64,000 nucleotides of DNA from Ustilaginoidea virens (GCF_000687475.1 NC_057316.1:1798001-1862000); one strand, 5' to 3'; positions 1-13,255 are shown, counted from the first letter of the stretch. A program made the numbers and translations. Notes: a model not told the origin generated them from the letters alone.

Positions 1-3000
1 CAGATCGAGGCATCTCGATGCGGCGCATGACCTTTGTTTTGGAGGCATCAGAGGGCGGGCAGCGTCGATGGATCTTGCTTCGCATGGCTTAACACGAGCC
101 TTCGTTGTTAGATCTCTTTGGCAGATGGGCACGCAGCGACTGAGACTGGTGAAGCCGTGCCTGCAGGCAGCGGAACCCTGCGGATATCGAAAGCATCAAG
201 ATTCAAAGCAAGCGGGGCGTGGCGGTTGGGTCCGTGACTTTGTAAGGGCATGATGGCTATTGATTTTTGATTGCACTGCAACAAGCGACGGCGGACGCTT
301 AGCAGGTGGTGGTCCTGATGTCGTTGTCAGGATTAGCACGGCTATTCTGCTTAACAGCATCAAACAGCATCACAGTAGTTTCTTTTGCAGAGGAAACAGA
401 GGAAACCAACCAGACGTCCGTACGGAACTATGTATTGAGGGGCGCACTAGCGTTGTTGCTGCCTGCGGCGCTGATCTCCATTAGACCAATCAAGAGCCGT
501 CGGGAAGCCACATTGCTCGGCCCACCCACTCGATTAGATTATCGAGATTGACGTCCCGCTCATGTCGATGGGAGTCGGATGGACTTGATGCACGAATAAG
601 CCTGAGTGACGGAAGGCTCGTGCTGCTTTGGTTGGTCGTCAGATTCCACGGCATTGGGCGTTTCAACATGGCGATGCAGCAGTAGCGCCGCGAAGTTGTG
701 CGCGCTCCATCTGAGCGGACCAGTCGCGAGGTTGTTTGAGAGTACGGACTCTGGAGTACTATGTAGGCAGCCGGACGACTGATGACGTTGGGCACTTATT
801 CTTTGCACTCTCGAAGGACCGGGTTCTGGTCGAGATGAATTGAAAAACCAGAACCTGCGGCAACCTGCGGCTGGGTAGCCACTGGGCGAGGAGCCGCAAA
901 CGATGCTGCCTAGACGGAGTATTCTGTCACTAGTACGCCTCGGTGTCGTAGTTATTTCTGTTCCCCTGCGGTAAGAAGAAACAAGCCTTTTCGTTTTATT
1001 GAAGTTGGGCTGACGTTGGCCACGGAGAGAAGTTGAAAGCAGTTGAGCATGAAATTCGAAGGAGGAGAAGTCGGGTCTTGGAGGTTGACAGGTACCTCCT
1101 TGGGAGGAAGTCCTTGTACATACTAGGTAGTTGACGGTACCGAGGTTCCTGCCAAGGAGGGTGGTGGTGGGGGTGGTGGTGGTGGTGGTGGTGGTGGCTT
1201 TGCTACCCTGCAAATGGATTAAATGAAAATTGGGAGGGACGCGTCATCAAGCATACGCGTCACCGCCAGAAACTTCCGAGCCTCCAAGATTCCATGCACG
1301 GGGGTGTTGGGGGAGAGGACAAGAAAAGCAAATAGATTGCCGTCCAAGAGCAACCTTCTGGATTGTTGTTGCTAGCGACGGGATCTCAAAACACTGGATG
1401 ATTGATGTCTTTGGGACATGACCACATGCACCGTCTCACGCCTTGCCCAGTGGTCCGAGCAACAGGAGCGGCGGGGAAGTTGCTTTAGCCTGCTAGCCAT
1501 GCCAGTGTCTGCGACGTCTGCGACTACTCCGTTGTCTGCGCAAGCGGTCTTCTAGAAAAGCCGGGGCATTTGTGGAGTCTCCTCCGTCTTGACTCGAGCT
1601 AGTACCAATCTCGGACAAGGACAAGGACAAGGACAAGGACGGCTGCCTCCACGAGTCCACCACATGTTCCGTGGTCGAGTCATGAGAGGATGGATCAAAT
1701 GATAGTTTGTGTGTTTGTGTGTTTGTGTGTTTGCTGCAAACATCAGCAATCCCGATAGGGTGCTTCGTAGACATGATGAGACGGGTCGCGGGTGACGGAT
1801 CATGGGTCATGCATGGGCCCTTGTTATGTATGAAACGGATTGGCTGTGCACGCTGGAGATTCGTCGGTGACATCAGCCAACCAACCACAGGCCCAAGGGG
1901 GTGCACTCACTTACCGTTCCGGGCAACAGCGAAGGAGTGGAAAACGTCATTGAAAGCGAGCCGTTGGGGCCCGCGGTCGAGTGCGCTTTGCTCAATGGCA
2001 GGCAACAGCACGGGCAGCTGCGGCCAAGCCAAGCAGTCAATGCAGTCAATCAATTGCCGACTGGCCTGGTCCGGTCAAGTCAATGTCTTGTTGCCCAGGG
2101 CCGGCCCATCTAGATCTAGGTGCATGCACGGGCAGGGCAAGCTGGGGCCAGGCAGCTGGCCCGTGCCTTGCTTGCCCCAGCCGTCATTGATTGTCTTGGC
2201 GATGCTGAGTTGCAGGGATGGTGCAGCTGGTGCAGCTGGTGCAGCTGGTGCAGCCGGTAGCAGTTCCACGAGACTTCTGCGGACTTGCATGTATCTATCT
2301 ACATGTACTCCGTACAGTACCTTGGGTAGGGTGCCACGGGGGGTGTGCCACGGAGGTGCCTGTCACGCCTGTGCCTGTGCCTGTCAAGCCTATGCCTGTC
2401 ATGCCTGTGCCGGTGCCTGTGCCTGTGCTTGTGTCTGTGCAGACCAGAGACAATTTCGCTGCTCCCCGAGTCTGGCTTTGCGTACTCCGTCCATGCTAAA
2501 CAATAAGTACCGGTTTACCCGTAGCAACGAGCCGTCTGGTCCGTGGTGCACCACGGCTTGCGCCTCGAGAGGAAAGTCATGAGGACGACGGACAAGTGCC
2601 GACCTCTCAACTGGTACATTCTGGCTCCTGGCCTGTGATTTGACTGACTGACTGACTGACTGACTGCCCCTGAAATTCCGCTTCCCCCCCCCCCCCTCTT
2701 TCCATATTCCCAAGAGACGGCAAGCACATTCCTTTATTCCAGAATCCTCTGCTCTTTATCTTGCCTCCTTTTTTTTTTTTTTCTTTCCTTTTTTTTTTTG
2801 GAACCCTCGCCTACCTGCGTTCAATGCCGTGCCTTTGAAACGTCTTTGTGCCAAACATCAACCGCCATCAACCGCCGTCAACCGCCATCAGCCAGCCATC
2901 AGCCATCGTCGCCGAAAGTCGACACCAACCAACACCAACGACCAACATCAGCACGTCAGCACGTCAGGTCGGCACGTCGGCACCATCGCAACGGCCAATT

Positions 3001-3098
3001 CCAATTGGTCACCCACCCAGGCACAGCCACGACATCAACTTCTCCACCGCTTGGACCTTGCCTGCAAGTTGCATGGGAGTCGGCGCTCAAGTCATATC
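1..3098. other. Intergenic region, no convincing gene
   Basis: No open frame here shows a recognisable domain or a credible splice structure. The longer frames (560-1213 minus, 1707-2582 plus) translate to low-complexity sequence from simple repeats. The stretch holds a GGT-type run near 1159-1197, an AAGGAC run near 1614-1640, a TTTGTGTG run near 1705-1733, and a degenerate GCCTGT hexamer array at about 2355-2440. Poly-C and poly-pyrimidine tracts lie at 2685-2800. The pyrimidine-rich stretch and the CA-rich leader after it probably belong to the promoter and 5' leader of the UDP-glucose dehydrogenase gene that starts at 3099; that is inference. Confidence 0.6.
2355..2440. repeat. Degenerate hexamer array (GCCTGT-like)
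   Basis: About 14 imperfect copies of a 6-bp unit close to GCCTGT run through this stretch, with substitutions such as GCCTAT and GCCGGT. It opens long spurious reading frames on both strands. It is intergenic simple sequence. Confidence 0.75.
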
Positions 3099-5263
3099 AT
3101 GACCATCACCAGTGAAACTGCCAATGACTCGGCCAAGACGTCGGGCTTAAACGGCTCTTCAAAACATGGCAATGGAATCGCCCAGGGCGGGTTCAAAGTT
3201 GGCACCATTTGCTGTGTGGGTGCCGGTTACGTTGGTGAGTCGGAAGTTCTCATGGCTTCCTCGCCATCTCGCTTCGCTTCGGAAAACGCTATACCCTCCC
3301 CCCTACACCCACACACACACACACTCTCCCTCTCTTCTGGCTTGCCGTCGGATCCGGTTGCTGAGCTTGGCCAAATGTCTAGGCGGCCCCACCGCTGCCG
3401 TTATCGCCTTTGAGAACCCCACCATCAAGGTGACGGTTGTTGACCGAGACCGAGTCAGGATCCGTCGCTGGAATTCTCGCCACCCCCCAATCTACGAGCC
3501 CGGATTACACGACATTGTTCGCGTTGCTCGCGACGGGACCCGCGACTTCACCTTTCCCAACCAGGACGCATCCGAGAGCGAGGCCCCGCCTGGCCAGACT
3601 TTGGTCGCCAGCCGTCCTGCTAACCTCTTCTTCACCACCGACGTCGCCAAAAGCATTGCCGAGGCCGATGTCGTCCTCGTCGCGGTCAACACTCCCACCA
3701 AGGAACGTGGGGTCGGTGCAGGCAGCGCCACCGACATGACTGCTTTCGAAGCCGTCACGGCTGTCGTTGCAGAACATGCTCGGGAGGGTGCTATTATCGT
3801 TGAGAAGAGCACAGTTCCTTGTAGGACAGCCCAGCTGGTTGCTGATACTGTAAGTCCTGCAATTCGCCCATTGACCTGACCTTTCTGTTGCGTCTCTGTT
3901 TTCGCCTCCTTTTTTCCTTTTTTCCTTTTTTCCTTTTTTTTTTTTTTCCCTAACAGAGCTTGCTTGAATCTTCCAGTTGTCCATGCACCGTCCAGGCGTG
4001 CATTTCGAAATCCTGTCCAACCCAGAATTTCTAGCCGCCGGCACCGCCGTCAACGACCTTCTCTACCCTGACCGCATCTTGATCGGGTCTGCCCCGACTC
4101 CATCTGGCAAAAGGGCCGCCGAGGCACTCGTTGATGTGTATGCTGCGTGGGTGCCTCGAGAGCGGATTCTGACCACCAACGTCTGGTCGTCCGAGCTGGC
4201 CAAGCTCGTTGCAAACTCCATGTTGGCTCAGCGCATTTCCAGCATCAACTCCATCTCAGCGGTTTGCGAGCAAACTGGCGCAGACGTCGACGAAGTCGCG
4301 CGGGCTGTCGGCGTCGACCCCCGCATCGGCAACAAGTTTCTGATGGCCGGCATTGGCTTTGGAGGAAGTTGCTTCAAAAAAGATGTCCTGAATTTGGTCT
4401 ATCTGGCAGACACCATAGGTCTTCCCGAGGTCGGCGAGTACTGGCGACAGGTTGTCAAGATGAACGATTACGCTCGCGATCGATTCACCAACCGTGTCAT
4501 CAAGTGCCTGAACAATACCCTGGTGGGCAAAAAGGTAGCCATACTTGGCTATGCCTTCAAGAAGAACACATCTGATACCCGCGAGGCGCCGGCATTGGAG
4601 ATGATACGGACGCTCCTGGAGGAATGTCCAAGAGAAATCGCCGTCTTCGACCCTTGCTGCAACCCGCTAGTCATCAAGGAGGAGATCAAGGTGCTTCTTG
4701 GACCACTTGATTCCGGCAACAACATATCTGTCTACGGCAACGCCTATGACGCCTGCCACGGGGCAAAAGCCGTCGTCATTGCGACCGAGTTTGACGAGTT
4801 TCGAAACCAGCCCCCTCCCAAGGCAGCACCAGCGCCTGCGCCTGCGCCTGCACAAGAAGCTCGGCTGAAAACGATTGGCGGCAAGCCAAACCCCAAATCC
4901 GATCCGCGGCCTTTCAAGACCGCAGCCCCAACCGCAAATGATGTACTAGCTCTGCACAAATACCTTGTGCAACGGCCGCACGAGAAATCGGACGATCCGC
5001 TTGACCGTTTCAACGCGGAGCCTTGTTGCAGCCAAGACTGCCCCGACTGCATACAGGAGAGAGAAAGCAAGAAGACGGGCCATGCCACGGGCATGGGCAG
5101 CGCCGAAGAATACAAGCCCAAGGAGCGCATCGATTGGGTTCGCATCGCGGATGCCATGGCCAAGCCCCGATGGGTGTTTGATGGGCGTGGAGTCATTGAC
5201 TCGCGCGAAATGGTCAAGCTGGGGGTGAGAGTAGAAAGCGTGGGACGCCAGCATCGGTTTTGA
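3099..5263 (+). CDS. UDP-glucose 6-dehydrogenase
   Basis: Oxidises UDP-glucose to UDP-glucuronate with two NAD+ in the cytosol, supplying nucleotide sugars for glycans. Three exons fit: 3099-3234, 3383-3849 and 3977-5263, giving 629 residues. The introns have GTGAGT/TAG and GTAAGT/CAG ends. The N-terminal Rossmann motif GAGYVGGPTAA spans the first junction (about residues 41-51). The central domain has AKLVANSMLAQRISSIN near 276-292 and the catalytic-cysteine loop GFGGSCFKKD with Cys at about 333. The UDP-binding domain resumes with TEFDEF and ends with AKPRWVFDGRGV. The start at 3099 precedes the Rossmann fold by about 35 polar residues. Unusual: roughly 107 extra residues (about 476-583) sit between TEFDEF and the final motif, including an Ala-Pro run and a CCSQDCPDC cluster. 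Family assignment is very secure; paralog identity is not resolved. Confidence 0.95.
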
Positions 5264-6016
5264 CTGGGGAACCTTTTTTTTTTTTTTTTTTTCTGCAACG
5301 GCCAGCTTTTGTTGGTTTTCTGCGGCAGGTCTGGGTATTTCTGTTATTATTATTTTTTGCCCCTATCCGCAGTGCCGCGGATTTGTTGGGGCAAAGGGAT
5401 TGCAGCCAAACTTTTTCGCCGCCACTGTACTACTATTTGGTCATGGATGATGGATTGTTTTTGTTGTTGTACGCAAGGAAGCGGCTTTTCATGTTTTCTG
5501 TTTTCGCAAAGACACAAGTCCAATGGTGCGTGGTGGTGACTTTGACGTCGGGAGTCTACGAGTACAGGCCGCTAGTGAAGGCCGATGGACGGTTGCGCGA
5601 GGTTCCAGGGACAAGAGGGGGAGGGGGGCAGGCCAGGAGCAGCTGGAGCAGAGCTGCTGCTTTAATTCCCTGTGCTTTGAATTTCGATTAGTGTCTGGTG
5701 AGTCTGGTGAGTCTGGTGAGTTGGGGGGGGGCACTGGCCATCACGATCGGGATAGTTACCGGCGGCAGCGGCGTTTGACCTATGGGTCCGGACCCGGACC
5801 CGGACACGCCGTGTGCGAGATGCCCGTCGGATGATGACAAGACTACAGATTGGTGCCGTTGGCTCTGGTAGGCCCCCCCCGTACACACGCCGTCTACGCA
5901 AGATGATATGTAACCCGTCAATGGGTTTACAAAAAGACACTGCCATCCACCCAGATCAGATGCAGATTGCCCCAATTATATATATACTGGGCCAAAAAAA
6001 AAAAAAAGGGGGCTCC
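5264..6016. other. Convergent intergenic region
   Basis: This is the shared 3' space between the dehydrogenase (plus) and UvsD (minus). It contains a T-run at 5274-5291, a GTGAGTCTG triplication near 5697-5720, and an A-run at 5995-6007 just before the UvsD stop. No gene is visible. Confidence 0.6.
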
Positions 6017-8548
6017 TCACGCCCCGAACGCCTCGCTGATGGTCTCCCCCTCGTCCGGCGTCACGGCCATTTCCAGCAGCTCGTGGGCGGCTTCCACAAC
6101 CTCGCCGGCTATGCCCGCCTCCATGATCAGGTCCTCCTCCGCAAAGGCCAGGCGCCCCAGGGCCAGCAGGTAGCGCTGGCTGCCGCCGTGGAACATGGAC
6201 AGCTTGTGGCCGACGTCGACCATGTTGCACGTCGCGGCATCCGTGGCGAGCTTGTGCACGAGCAGGACGCTCTGCGAGATGACGAGGTACAGGTCCGCCG
6301 GGGCCGACGAGTCGGGCCACTGCCGCCCCAGCGCCGCCGAGGCGTGCGGCGGCGAGGGCGGCGCGACGACGCAGGCCGGGATGGGCTGGTCGTACAGCTC
6401 GTCAATGGCGCCGCTCAGGCACGTCACCAGCCGGGGAATCGCGCGGTCGTGCCTGGCCAGCTCGGCGGCCCCCAAGGACGACAGGGAAAAGGCCGCGAGC
6501 GTGCGCAGCGCGGCGAGTCGCACGCAGCGCCGCTGCTTCTGCGTCATGTCCGCCCTCGGCCGTTCCGTCAGCTTGGCCGATACTCTCTCGATGATGGCTT
6601 TGGCGACGTCGGGCGGTGCCGCGTCCGCGCCGACGGGCCCGATGGGCCCGATGGATGTGGCCGTGGCCGACGTGGCTAGCAGCTCCAGCATGCCCACGAC
6701 GTCGCTCGGCTTCTGGTTCGGAGCCAGCAGCAGCAGCACCATGTCCAGAGACATGAGCGTCCAGAACCTGGCTGGCGTATACTCAAGGCCGTCGTCCGTC
6801 GGGCTGGGGCACGCCCAACAGGACAGCGCCGACGCATACAGCAGGCCCAGCAGCTGGGTGGTGTTTACGTGCTGTTCCAGAAAGCTGTACTCGTCGCTGT
6901 CGCAGAGGCTGCCGTCGGGAAGCCGTCGTCGCGCGTCGGCCAGGCTGGCAATGGTGGTTTGGGCAATGGGAAGCAGGTTGGGCACAATCAGCGGCGACAC
7001 CGACGTCGTGTCGAGGTCAAGCGTGAAGGAGACGAGCGACACGAGGTACTTGACCGGTTCCCAAAACTCCTCCTCCACACAGCGCGTCCACAGGGCTATC
7101 ACATGCTCGCAAAAGTCGACGAGCAACTGGAGCGGACAGTGAGGCTTCCCCATCAAAGGTAGTTTTTCGAATATCATGGTGGCAAAGGACGTAGCGGTAG
7201 GGTCGGACGGAAACGAGAACCGAGATAACGTATCAAACGTCGGTGGCTGCTGATGGAACGAGCCGTGATCCAGGACGAGTTGCAGAAACTTGCGGCGCAG
7301 GCAAACAAGAAACGAACACACGAGAGTGTCAACAAAGAAAAAAGCAATGTCAGGTAGGCACGACTAAGGGGAGCTTACTTCGAACGGGGCAGCCGGCGCA
7401 GCTGGCGCAACAGCGGCTTGACAAGTATCCTGGGCTTGTCGTGGGTCTTGCTGGCTGACAACGGCATCTTCTGTCAACGTCTCCAGCGCCGAGATGGGGC
7501 TGTCTGCCGGCGGTCGTTTTCTCTTGCCCCGGCTGGGGGTGCGTTCCCCGACATTGACTGCGACGGAACCTGACGGCCTGAGTCGTCCCTGGGGTCGGCT
7601 GGGGCTTATGGCCAGGTCCGTTCCGGCGAAGCCATCAGCAATGCCCCATGACTTGTTGGCTTTCTTGGGTGTAACGGTCAAATCGCCGGCTGCACTGGCA
7701 TCTTTCCGTCGAGCCCTGTCGCTGACTTCCCTCATGTCCCGCTGCAGGAACTGCAGCTCCGTGTTTGCACTCTTCTCAGCCGCCACAGCCGCCTCGGCAA
7801 TTCTGTTTTGCTTTTCCAGCTGCTCGGCGCTCAGTTTCTTCAAGCGGGCAATTTGGGCATCGTAGCCCTGCTGGGCTTTGAGGGAGTTGGAGCGAATGAT
7901 GGACGCTTCACCGCGAGCGGCATGAAGCTCGGATTCGAGCGAGCGGACCCGCTGCTGAAGGGCGGATATCACATTCGCTGTCGGGCCTCCTTGGGATGCT
8001 TGGGATGCTTGGGATGCTTGGGATGCTTGGGAAGCAGGGAAGCGGTTCACGGGCAGCGGTGGCCTGGCGAAATGGGTCGGTTGCGGAGGAGGCTGCGACG
8101 GGAGTTGTTGCGAGGCCGAAAATTGGGCATTCCGAGGGGCTGCTGCAGCCGACATGCGAGGATGTTGGGGTATCCTAGGCCCTGCCGTGCCTGAATCATC
8201 AACAATGGGATTCCATTTAGGGTTCGGCAAAGGAGGGATCGGCCGACGGGCTTGTGAGCCTGGCTGGCCATGACGTTGTCGTATTGTTGGCGGCTGCCGG
8301 CGCTGCGGCAGAGTGTTGTCGACGACCGGTCTGCCAATGGGTATCCCGGCATCGCTTGTTACTTCGGTGTCGTCCAAGTCATCGTCCTCCTCTTCCCAGC
8401 CATAACTGGGCAGCCTCTGCGGCGCTTCCTGCGACGGCGCCTGCTTTATGCGAGCTTGGGTGAGCTGTATGGCGTTTCGTTCGAGTTCTTGCAAGGCGTT
8501 ATCGGTCAGATCATGGAAGTCATCTTGGGAGAATTCGTCGACGATCAT
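6017..8548 (-). CDS. uvsD: ATRIP-type checkpoint protein (UvsD/Rad26-like)
   Basis: Probable partner of the ATR/Mec1 kinase that recruits it to RPA-coated single-stranded DNA after damage or replication stress. Two exons are supported on the minus strand: 8548-7379 and 7288-6017, 813 residues in all. The intron starts GTAAGC and, in frame, must end at an AAG. The first residues are acidic (DEFSQDDFHDLTDNALQELE), the pattern seen at the start of fungal UvsD proteins and consistent with an RPA-binding patch. A SQA repeat lies near 175-190 and a coiled coil at about 195-280 (ESELHAARGEAS onward). The rest is a helical region with no catalytic motif, as in ATRIP. Transcription is divergent from CDP-DAG synthase across 1.2 kb. 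Identification rests on the N-terminus, coiled coil and length, so it is good but not certain. Confidence 0.8.
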
Positions 8549-8657
8549 TGTACAGGGAGCAATGGGAGGGGCATCATGGCCTCGGTGTGGATGACGCCAA
8601 GAAAACCCTCGAGATCAACACTACGGCACGCGAACAGCACGCAGGTTCGGACGTCGT

Positions 8658-8715
<58 letters not shown>

Positions 8716-9756
8716 GCGGGTGGGCGGCAGCTCGCCAACTCGTCGCGAAGTCACGTTTTATTTTTTCGAGCCCCGCGCTGTGGGGATGGGGATTCTGTGC
8801 AGGGTGAATGAAGGCGGGTTGTTTTGAACGAGGACGACAGTGTCATGGCCGGCTTAAGATGAGATGAATCGGCCATGTACTCGGCAGAAACTTGGAGTCT
8901 ATCCCGCTGCCGGGCTGCCTGATCCGTGCTCGACCCGAGCTACATATGTACGGATAGATCACTGATCTGATCAGGTGACGCGGCAACAAGATCAAAACCA
9001 AGCACCTACGGAGTACAAGCGGCACGCACCAACCTTTTGGCTCAACATTTTTTTTTTCTTTTCCTTTTTTTCCTCCCCACGGAGACGGAGTCAATCCCCA
9101 GGCCGAGCCCTGGCCCCCCACAAAACAGCACGTCTATACCTTATTAGGAGGTGCAGACAGCACTGTTAGTAGGTGCTTAGTAGGTGCCTGGCCTAAGCAA
9201 AACAGGTCAACTAGGTACATGTACCTACCCTACGGACGAGCCGGCTCGTCCGTGCTCCACACTCCACATGCAGCCGAGCCTTCTCAGCTCCATCGTCATG
9301 GTTCCACCATCCCAATCCAACCCAACTTTCTTCCAAACCGCCGGGCCCCAGCATCACCTGTTCAACAGCAACATCTCCTGACCTCCGCTGTCCAACCTTG
9401 ACCTGCAGCATTCGGTCTGCATGCCGGCCGGCTGTCCAGCACCACCATCACGACCAACCAAGCGTGCCGGCCTCCCCCTCCCTTCCCCTTGAGCCTCGAC
9501 CTTGCTCCAGCAATCAATCCGTCTCGTCATTCCGGCGCCGCTCAATTTCTCGCATTTGCTGCATCCAGCCTTGGCCACGCAAATCTCCAACAAAGCCGTC
9601 AACGCTCTGCAAAGCGCTGGCGCCCGTTTTTTGACTTTGGCGCCCTTGCGAATCTACTCAGCTCGAATACCACGTCGCCTGTCGGCTTGATTCCCCGCCC
9701 CTGAAAGAAACCCTTGCTACTCTTCCCACCGCACCGCAGCTTGTGCAGATTCTACA
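8549..9756. other. Divergent promoter region
   Basis: Lies head-to-head between UvsD (minus) and CDP-DAG synthase (plus). It carries a GTGTCG hexamer array at about 8661-8715, a T-run near 9049-9060, and single copies of two dispersed motifs: TACGGAGTA at 9007 and GGTACATGTACC at 9214. No gene is visible. Promoters of both flanking genes must lie here, but no specific factor site is recognisable. Confidence 0.6.
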
Positions 9757-11450
9757 ATGGGCAGGTCGAGGAGAGGGGTTAGATTTCCCCACAACACCGG
9801 CCAAAGCAACGGCTCCGAAGGCCGCCGCTCAAGCTTCAGCGATGCCAGCGAGGACGGAAGTGGCTCACCTACGCGGGTTCGAGTCAAGGCACAAACCCAG
9901 CTGGCTTCCGTCCAAGAGGTATGCATAATCGCCAAGGCCTGCAGGGTGGAAAGAACGAGTTCAGGATGCTGACGACCGCTTGCAGAAACCTCCCACTCCC
10001 GAGGAGGAGTATCAGAAGAAAAAGGCAAACTTCATCACGCGAACCTTCTGGACGCTTTGCATGCTGGCCGCCTTCTTCACCGCCCTCTTTATGGGCCACA
10101 TTTACATCATCATCATTGTCACCATGATTCAGATCGTTTCCTTCAAAGAGGTCATCGCCATTGCCAACGTCCCGAGTCGCGCTCGAGCCCTTCGATCCAC
10201 CAAGAGCCTGAACTGGTACTGGCTAGCCACCACCATGTACTTTCTTTACGGTGAAAGCGTCATCTACTACTTTAAGCACATTGTCTTGGTCGACAAGGTG
10301 CTGCTGCCACTTGCCACCCACCATCGCTTCATCAGCTTTATCCTCTATGTCTTTGGTGAGTTGAACAATCGCAACGAACTTTGGGAAACAAGGGGAAGGA
10401 AAAAAAAAAGAAGAAACGAGACGGAGATGGGAAGAAGAAGAGGAGGAGGAAGCTAACTAGTTGGCGCCCCCGTAGGCTTCGTCTTTTTCGTCGCGTCGCT
10501 CCAAGCCGGGCACTACAAGTTTCAGTTTACCAACTTTGCCTGGACGCACATGGCTCTGTACCTCATTGTGGTTCAAGCCCATTTCGTCATGAACAACGTG
10601 TTTGAGGGAATGATTTGGTTCTTTTTGCCCGCTGCCCTCGTCATCACCAACGACATCTTTGCCTACATCTGCGGCATCGCCTTTGGTCGCACGCAGCTCA
10701 TCAAGCTGTCGCCGAAAAAGACTGTCGAGGGTTTCGTCGGGGCCTGGATCACCACGGTGCTGTTTGGGATGGTTCTAGTCAACTTGATGATCCGGTCAAA
10801 GTACTTCATCTGTCCCGTCAATGTGAGTCGTTTATTCATGCCCGAACAAGCCGGGAGCAGGGGCCGAGTCGATCTAACATGACGTCTGGCCTCCAGGATC
10901 TCGGCGCCACCATCTTCACCGGTCTGGACTGCGACCCCAACCCCGTCTTCATTCCTCGCACTTACCACATGCCCGACCTTTTCTTCCTGCCGCAAAAGTT
11001 GATGAACCTGTCTTTTACGTTTGCGCCCGTGCAGATCCATGCCTTCATCCTTGCATCGTTCGCATCTCTAATCGCGCCGTTTGGCGGGTTTTTCGCCTCG
11101 GGCTTGAAGCGTAGCTTCAAGATTAAAGACTTTGGCGATTCCATCCCAGGACACGGAGGCATGACGGATCGCATGGACTGTCAGTTCATCATGGGTTTCT
11201 TCGCATACATGTATTACCATACCTTTATCGCGCTTCACAAGGTCAGCGTGGGGTCGGTCCTGGAGACTGCGATTACCAGCTTGAGCCCAGAGGAACAGAT
11301 TGAGCTGGTCAGAAGCATGTCGAGGTACCTGGCGAATCAAGGCGTGGTGTCGCAAAAGGTGAGCCGTTGCATGGTTTCCTGCGACTGGCGATGAAGCTAA
11401 CAAAGGCCCAGTTGGTCGATTGTCTGGAGACGACCATGAGCTCATCATGA
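9757..11450 (+). CDS. CDS1: CDP-diacylglycerol synthase (phosphatidate cytidylyltransferase)
   Basis: Makes CDP-diacylglycerol from phosphatidate and CTP in the ER, the branch point to phosphatidylinositol, phosphatidylserine and cardiolipin. Five exons join in frame: 9757-9918, 9986-10355, 10476-10822, 10897-11358 and 11412-11450, giving 459 residues, close to yeast Cds1. All introns are GT..AG; the last has a CTAACA branch-like site. The N-terminus is basic and soluble. Multiple hydrophobic segments follow, such as TLCMLAAFFTALFMGHIYIII and the ALYLIVVQAHFV region. The family signature GLKRSFKIKDFGDSIPGHGG is intact at about 362-381, with TDRMDC after it. The last 13 codons form a separate tiny exon ending MSSS. 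The signature, length and topology all agree, so the call is firm. Confidence 0.95.
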
Positions 11451-12241
11451 GCCAAGTTGGGCAAGAAGAAGAATCCATCTTTGGGACTCGTCCTGAACCA
11501 AGCTTTGCGACAAATCTTTTTCGTCATTTGTCTATCTGTTCTTTTTTCTTTTTTTTTTTTTTTCCATCTTTGCGTTGTTTCTGATGAAGCAAGCACATAT
11601 ACATATATTCCCTTGGGATGCCAGATGCCAGCGGATTTGGTACGGCGCGCCATCCGCGTAACGAAGCGAATGGGCATTCACTTAACCTTTGTACATGGGG
11701 GACATGGTAAATTGATGCCTGGGCAATATAATGAAACTAAGAGGTGCGGCCGGTTGACGGGCACGAGCTGATATGTGCCAGAGTATCAAGCAGCATGCTA
11801 TGCTATATATAGGTGGGAAAAGTCTGGTTGTCAGAAATGGTCCATGTCTAGTTGTGTAACGCGCTCCGGGATGAGCCCGTTGCAGCTGGGACAAGTTACG
11901 ACGAAATACACACAAAACAGCACTTCACTTTGTGCGGCCATGATGATGACTGCTGAGGTCACGAAGCACAATTGCACCATGGACGAAGCTCGGAACCTCG
12001 ATGCCACATCACCGCGAGCATGTAGGTACATGCATGCTAATGTACTAGCCGAGACTTCTGAAGCCCTGGTGCCGAACAACACGACTTGGCCGAGCCGACA
12101 GATAGCCGGCGGCTCCATGCGTCTTGTCTGTCTATCAAAGATGCAAAGCAACAACTTGGCTTGCCGCCTTGGCTTGCAATCTGTTTCCATCCGCTCGCGC
12201 GCTGTTTAGTGTTTAGCTGTCGAACAGACCATGACCGCCTG

Positions 12242-12280
<39 letters not shown>

Positions 12281-13210
12281 TTCATTTTTCTTGTTGACCC
12301 CCCCCCCCCCCCCTCCCCCTTTTCCATCTTTTGCCAAGTAAGTCCAACCCTCCCCCCCCAGGGATGCTTGCTTGCCTGGGCCGCCGCCACCATTTTGCAG
12401 AACAAGAACAGGCATCTCCGCTAGCTGCCCACGGGGCTTGGCGGTTTGACGAGCAGGGAAAAAAAAAGAAAAGAAAAAAAAAAAAAGGCGCCGATGGCAC
12501 CACGCGCTCTGAGCTTGGCCGAAGTTCTAGAACCGAGACCGGCATGTTTTTTTTTTATTCCCCGGCCGAAGGCCGAAGAGGGGACCAGGCAGCCACAGGA
12601 AGCGAGAACGGGAACATTGAATCCTGGTGAATGAATGAATGAATACCCGTTACCTACGGCACCTCCTCAGTTGATGTGCCGACGGCTGAGAGTCACGTAG
12701 GCACCGTACCGTACATTACAGTGCCCACTTGGCCCGCCAGGCGCCAGGCTTTCTTTCTCGAGACGCGCGCTACCCGTTTCAAAACCCCTGCCAAAAAAAA
12801 CCAAAATCCCAAAATCCCAACGTCCTGACTCTTGGCTCTTGGCTCCTGGCTCCTGGCTCCTGGCTCCTGATGCAAGCGATTCGCGGCGGCTGGTGGGGAT
12901 GACGGATCGTCGCTGCCTCGCGCAAAAGTGCCAGCTTGTCATGCGTGCGGTGCATTTGCTTGAGCTGCATGGTTTCGTTTCGCTTCGTTTTTTCGTGGCT
13001 CCCAGGACGGGCGTGACGACGGGGCACCGCAAGAAGGTTTTGGGTTGATTTGGCGGGGGCAAAAGTACTCTGGGGTTTGCGGGTTGCTTCGAAAAAGCCC
13101 ATGCCAAGGGCATTAACAGGGAAACGAAATACGTAGCGAGTGAAACAAAAATTAAATTAAATTAAATGAAAAGAAAAGAAAAGAAAAGAAAAGAATAGAA
13201 AAGAAAAGAA

Positions 13211-13255
<45 letters not shown>

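Noticed and set aside
560..1213. 217-residue frame on the minus strand
   Set aside because: It begins in a Thr run from a GGT-type repeat, then shows no domain, no splice support and odd composition.
1707..2582. 291-residue frame on the plus strand
   Set aside because: Built largely from TGTG, GCAGCTG and GCCTGT repeats; Cys/Ala-rich composition is typical of a repeat translation.
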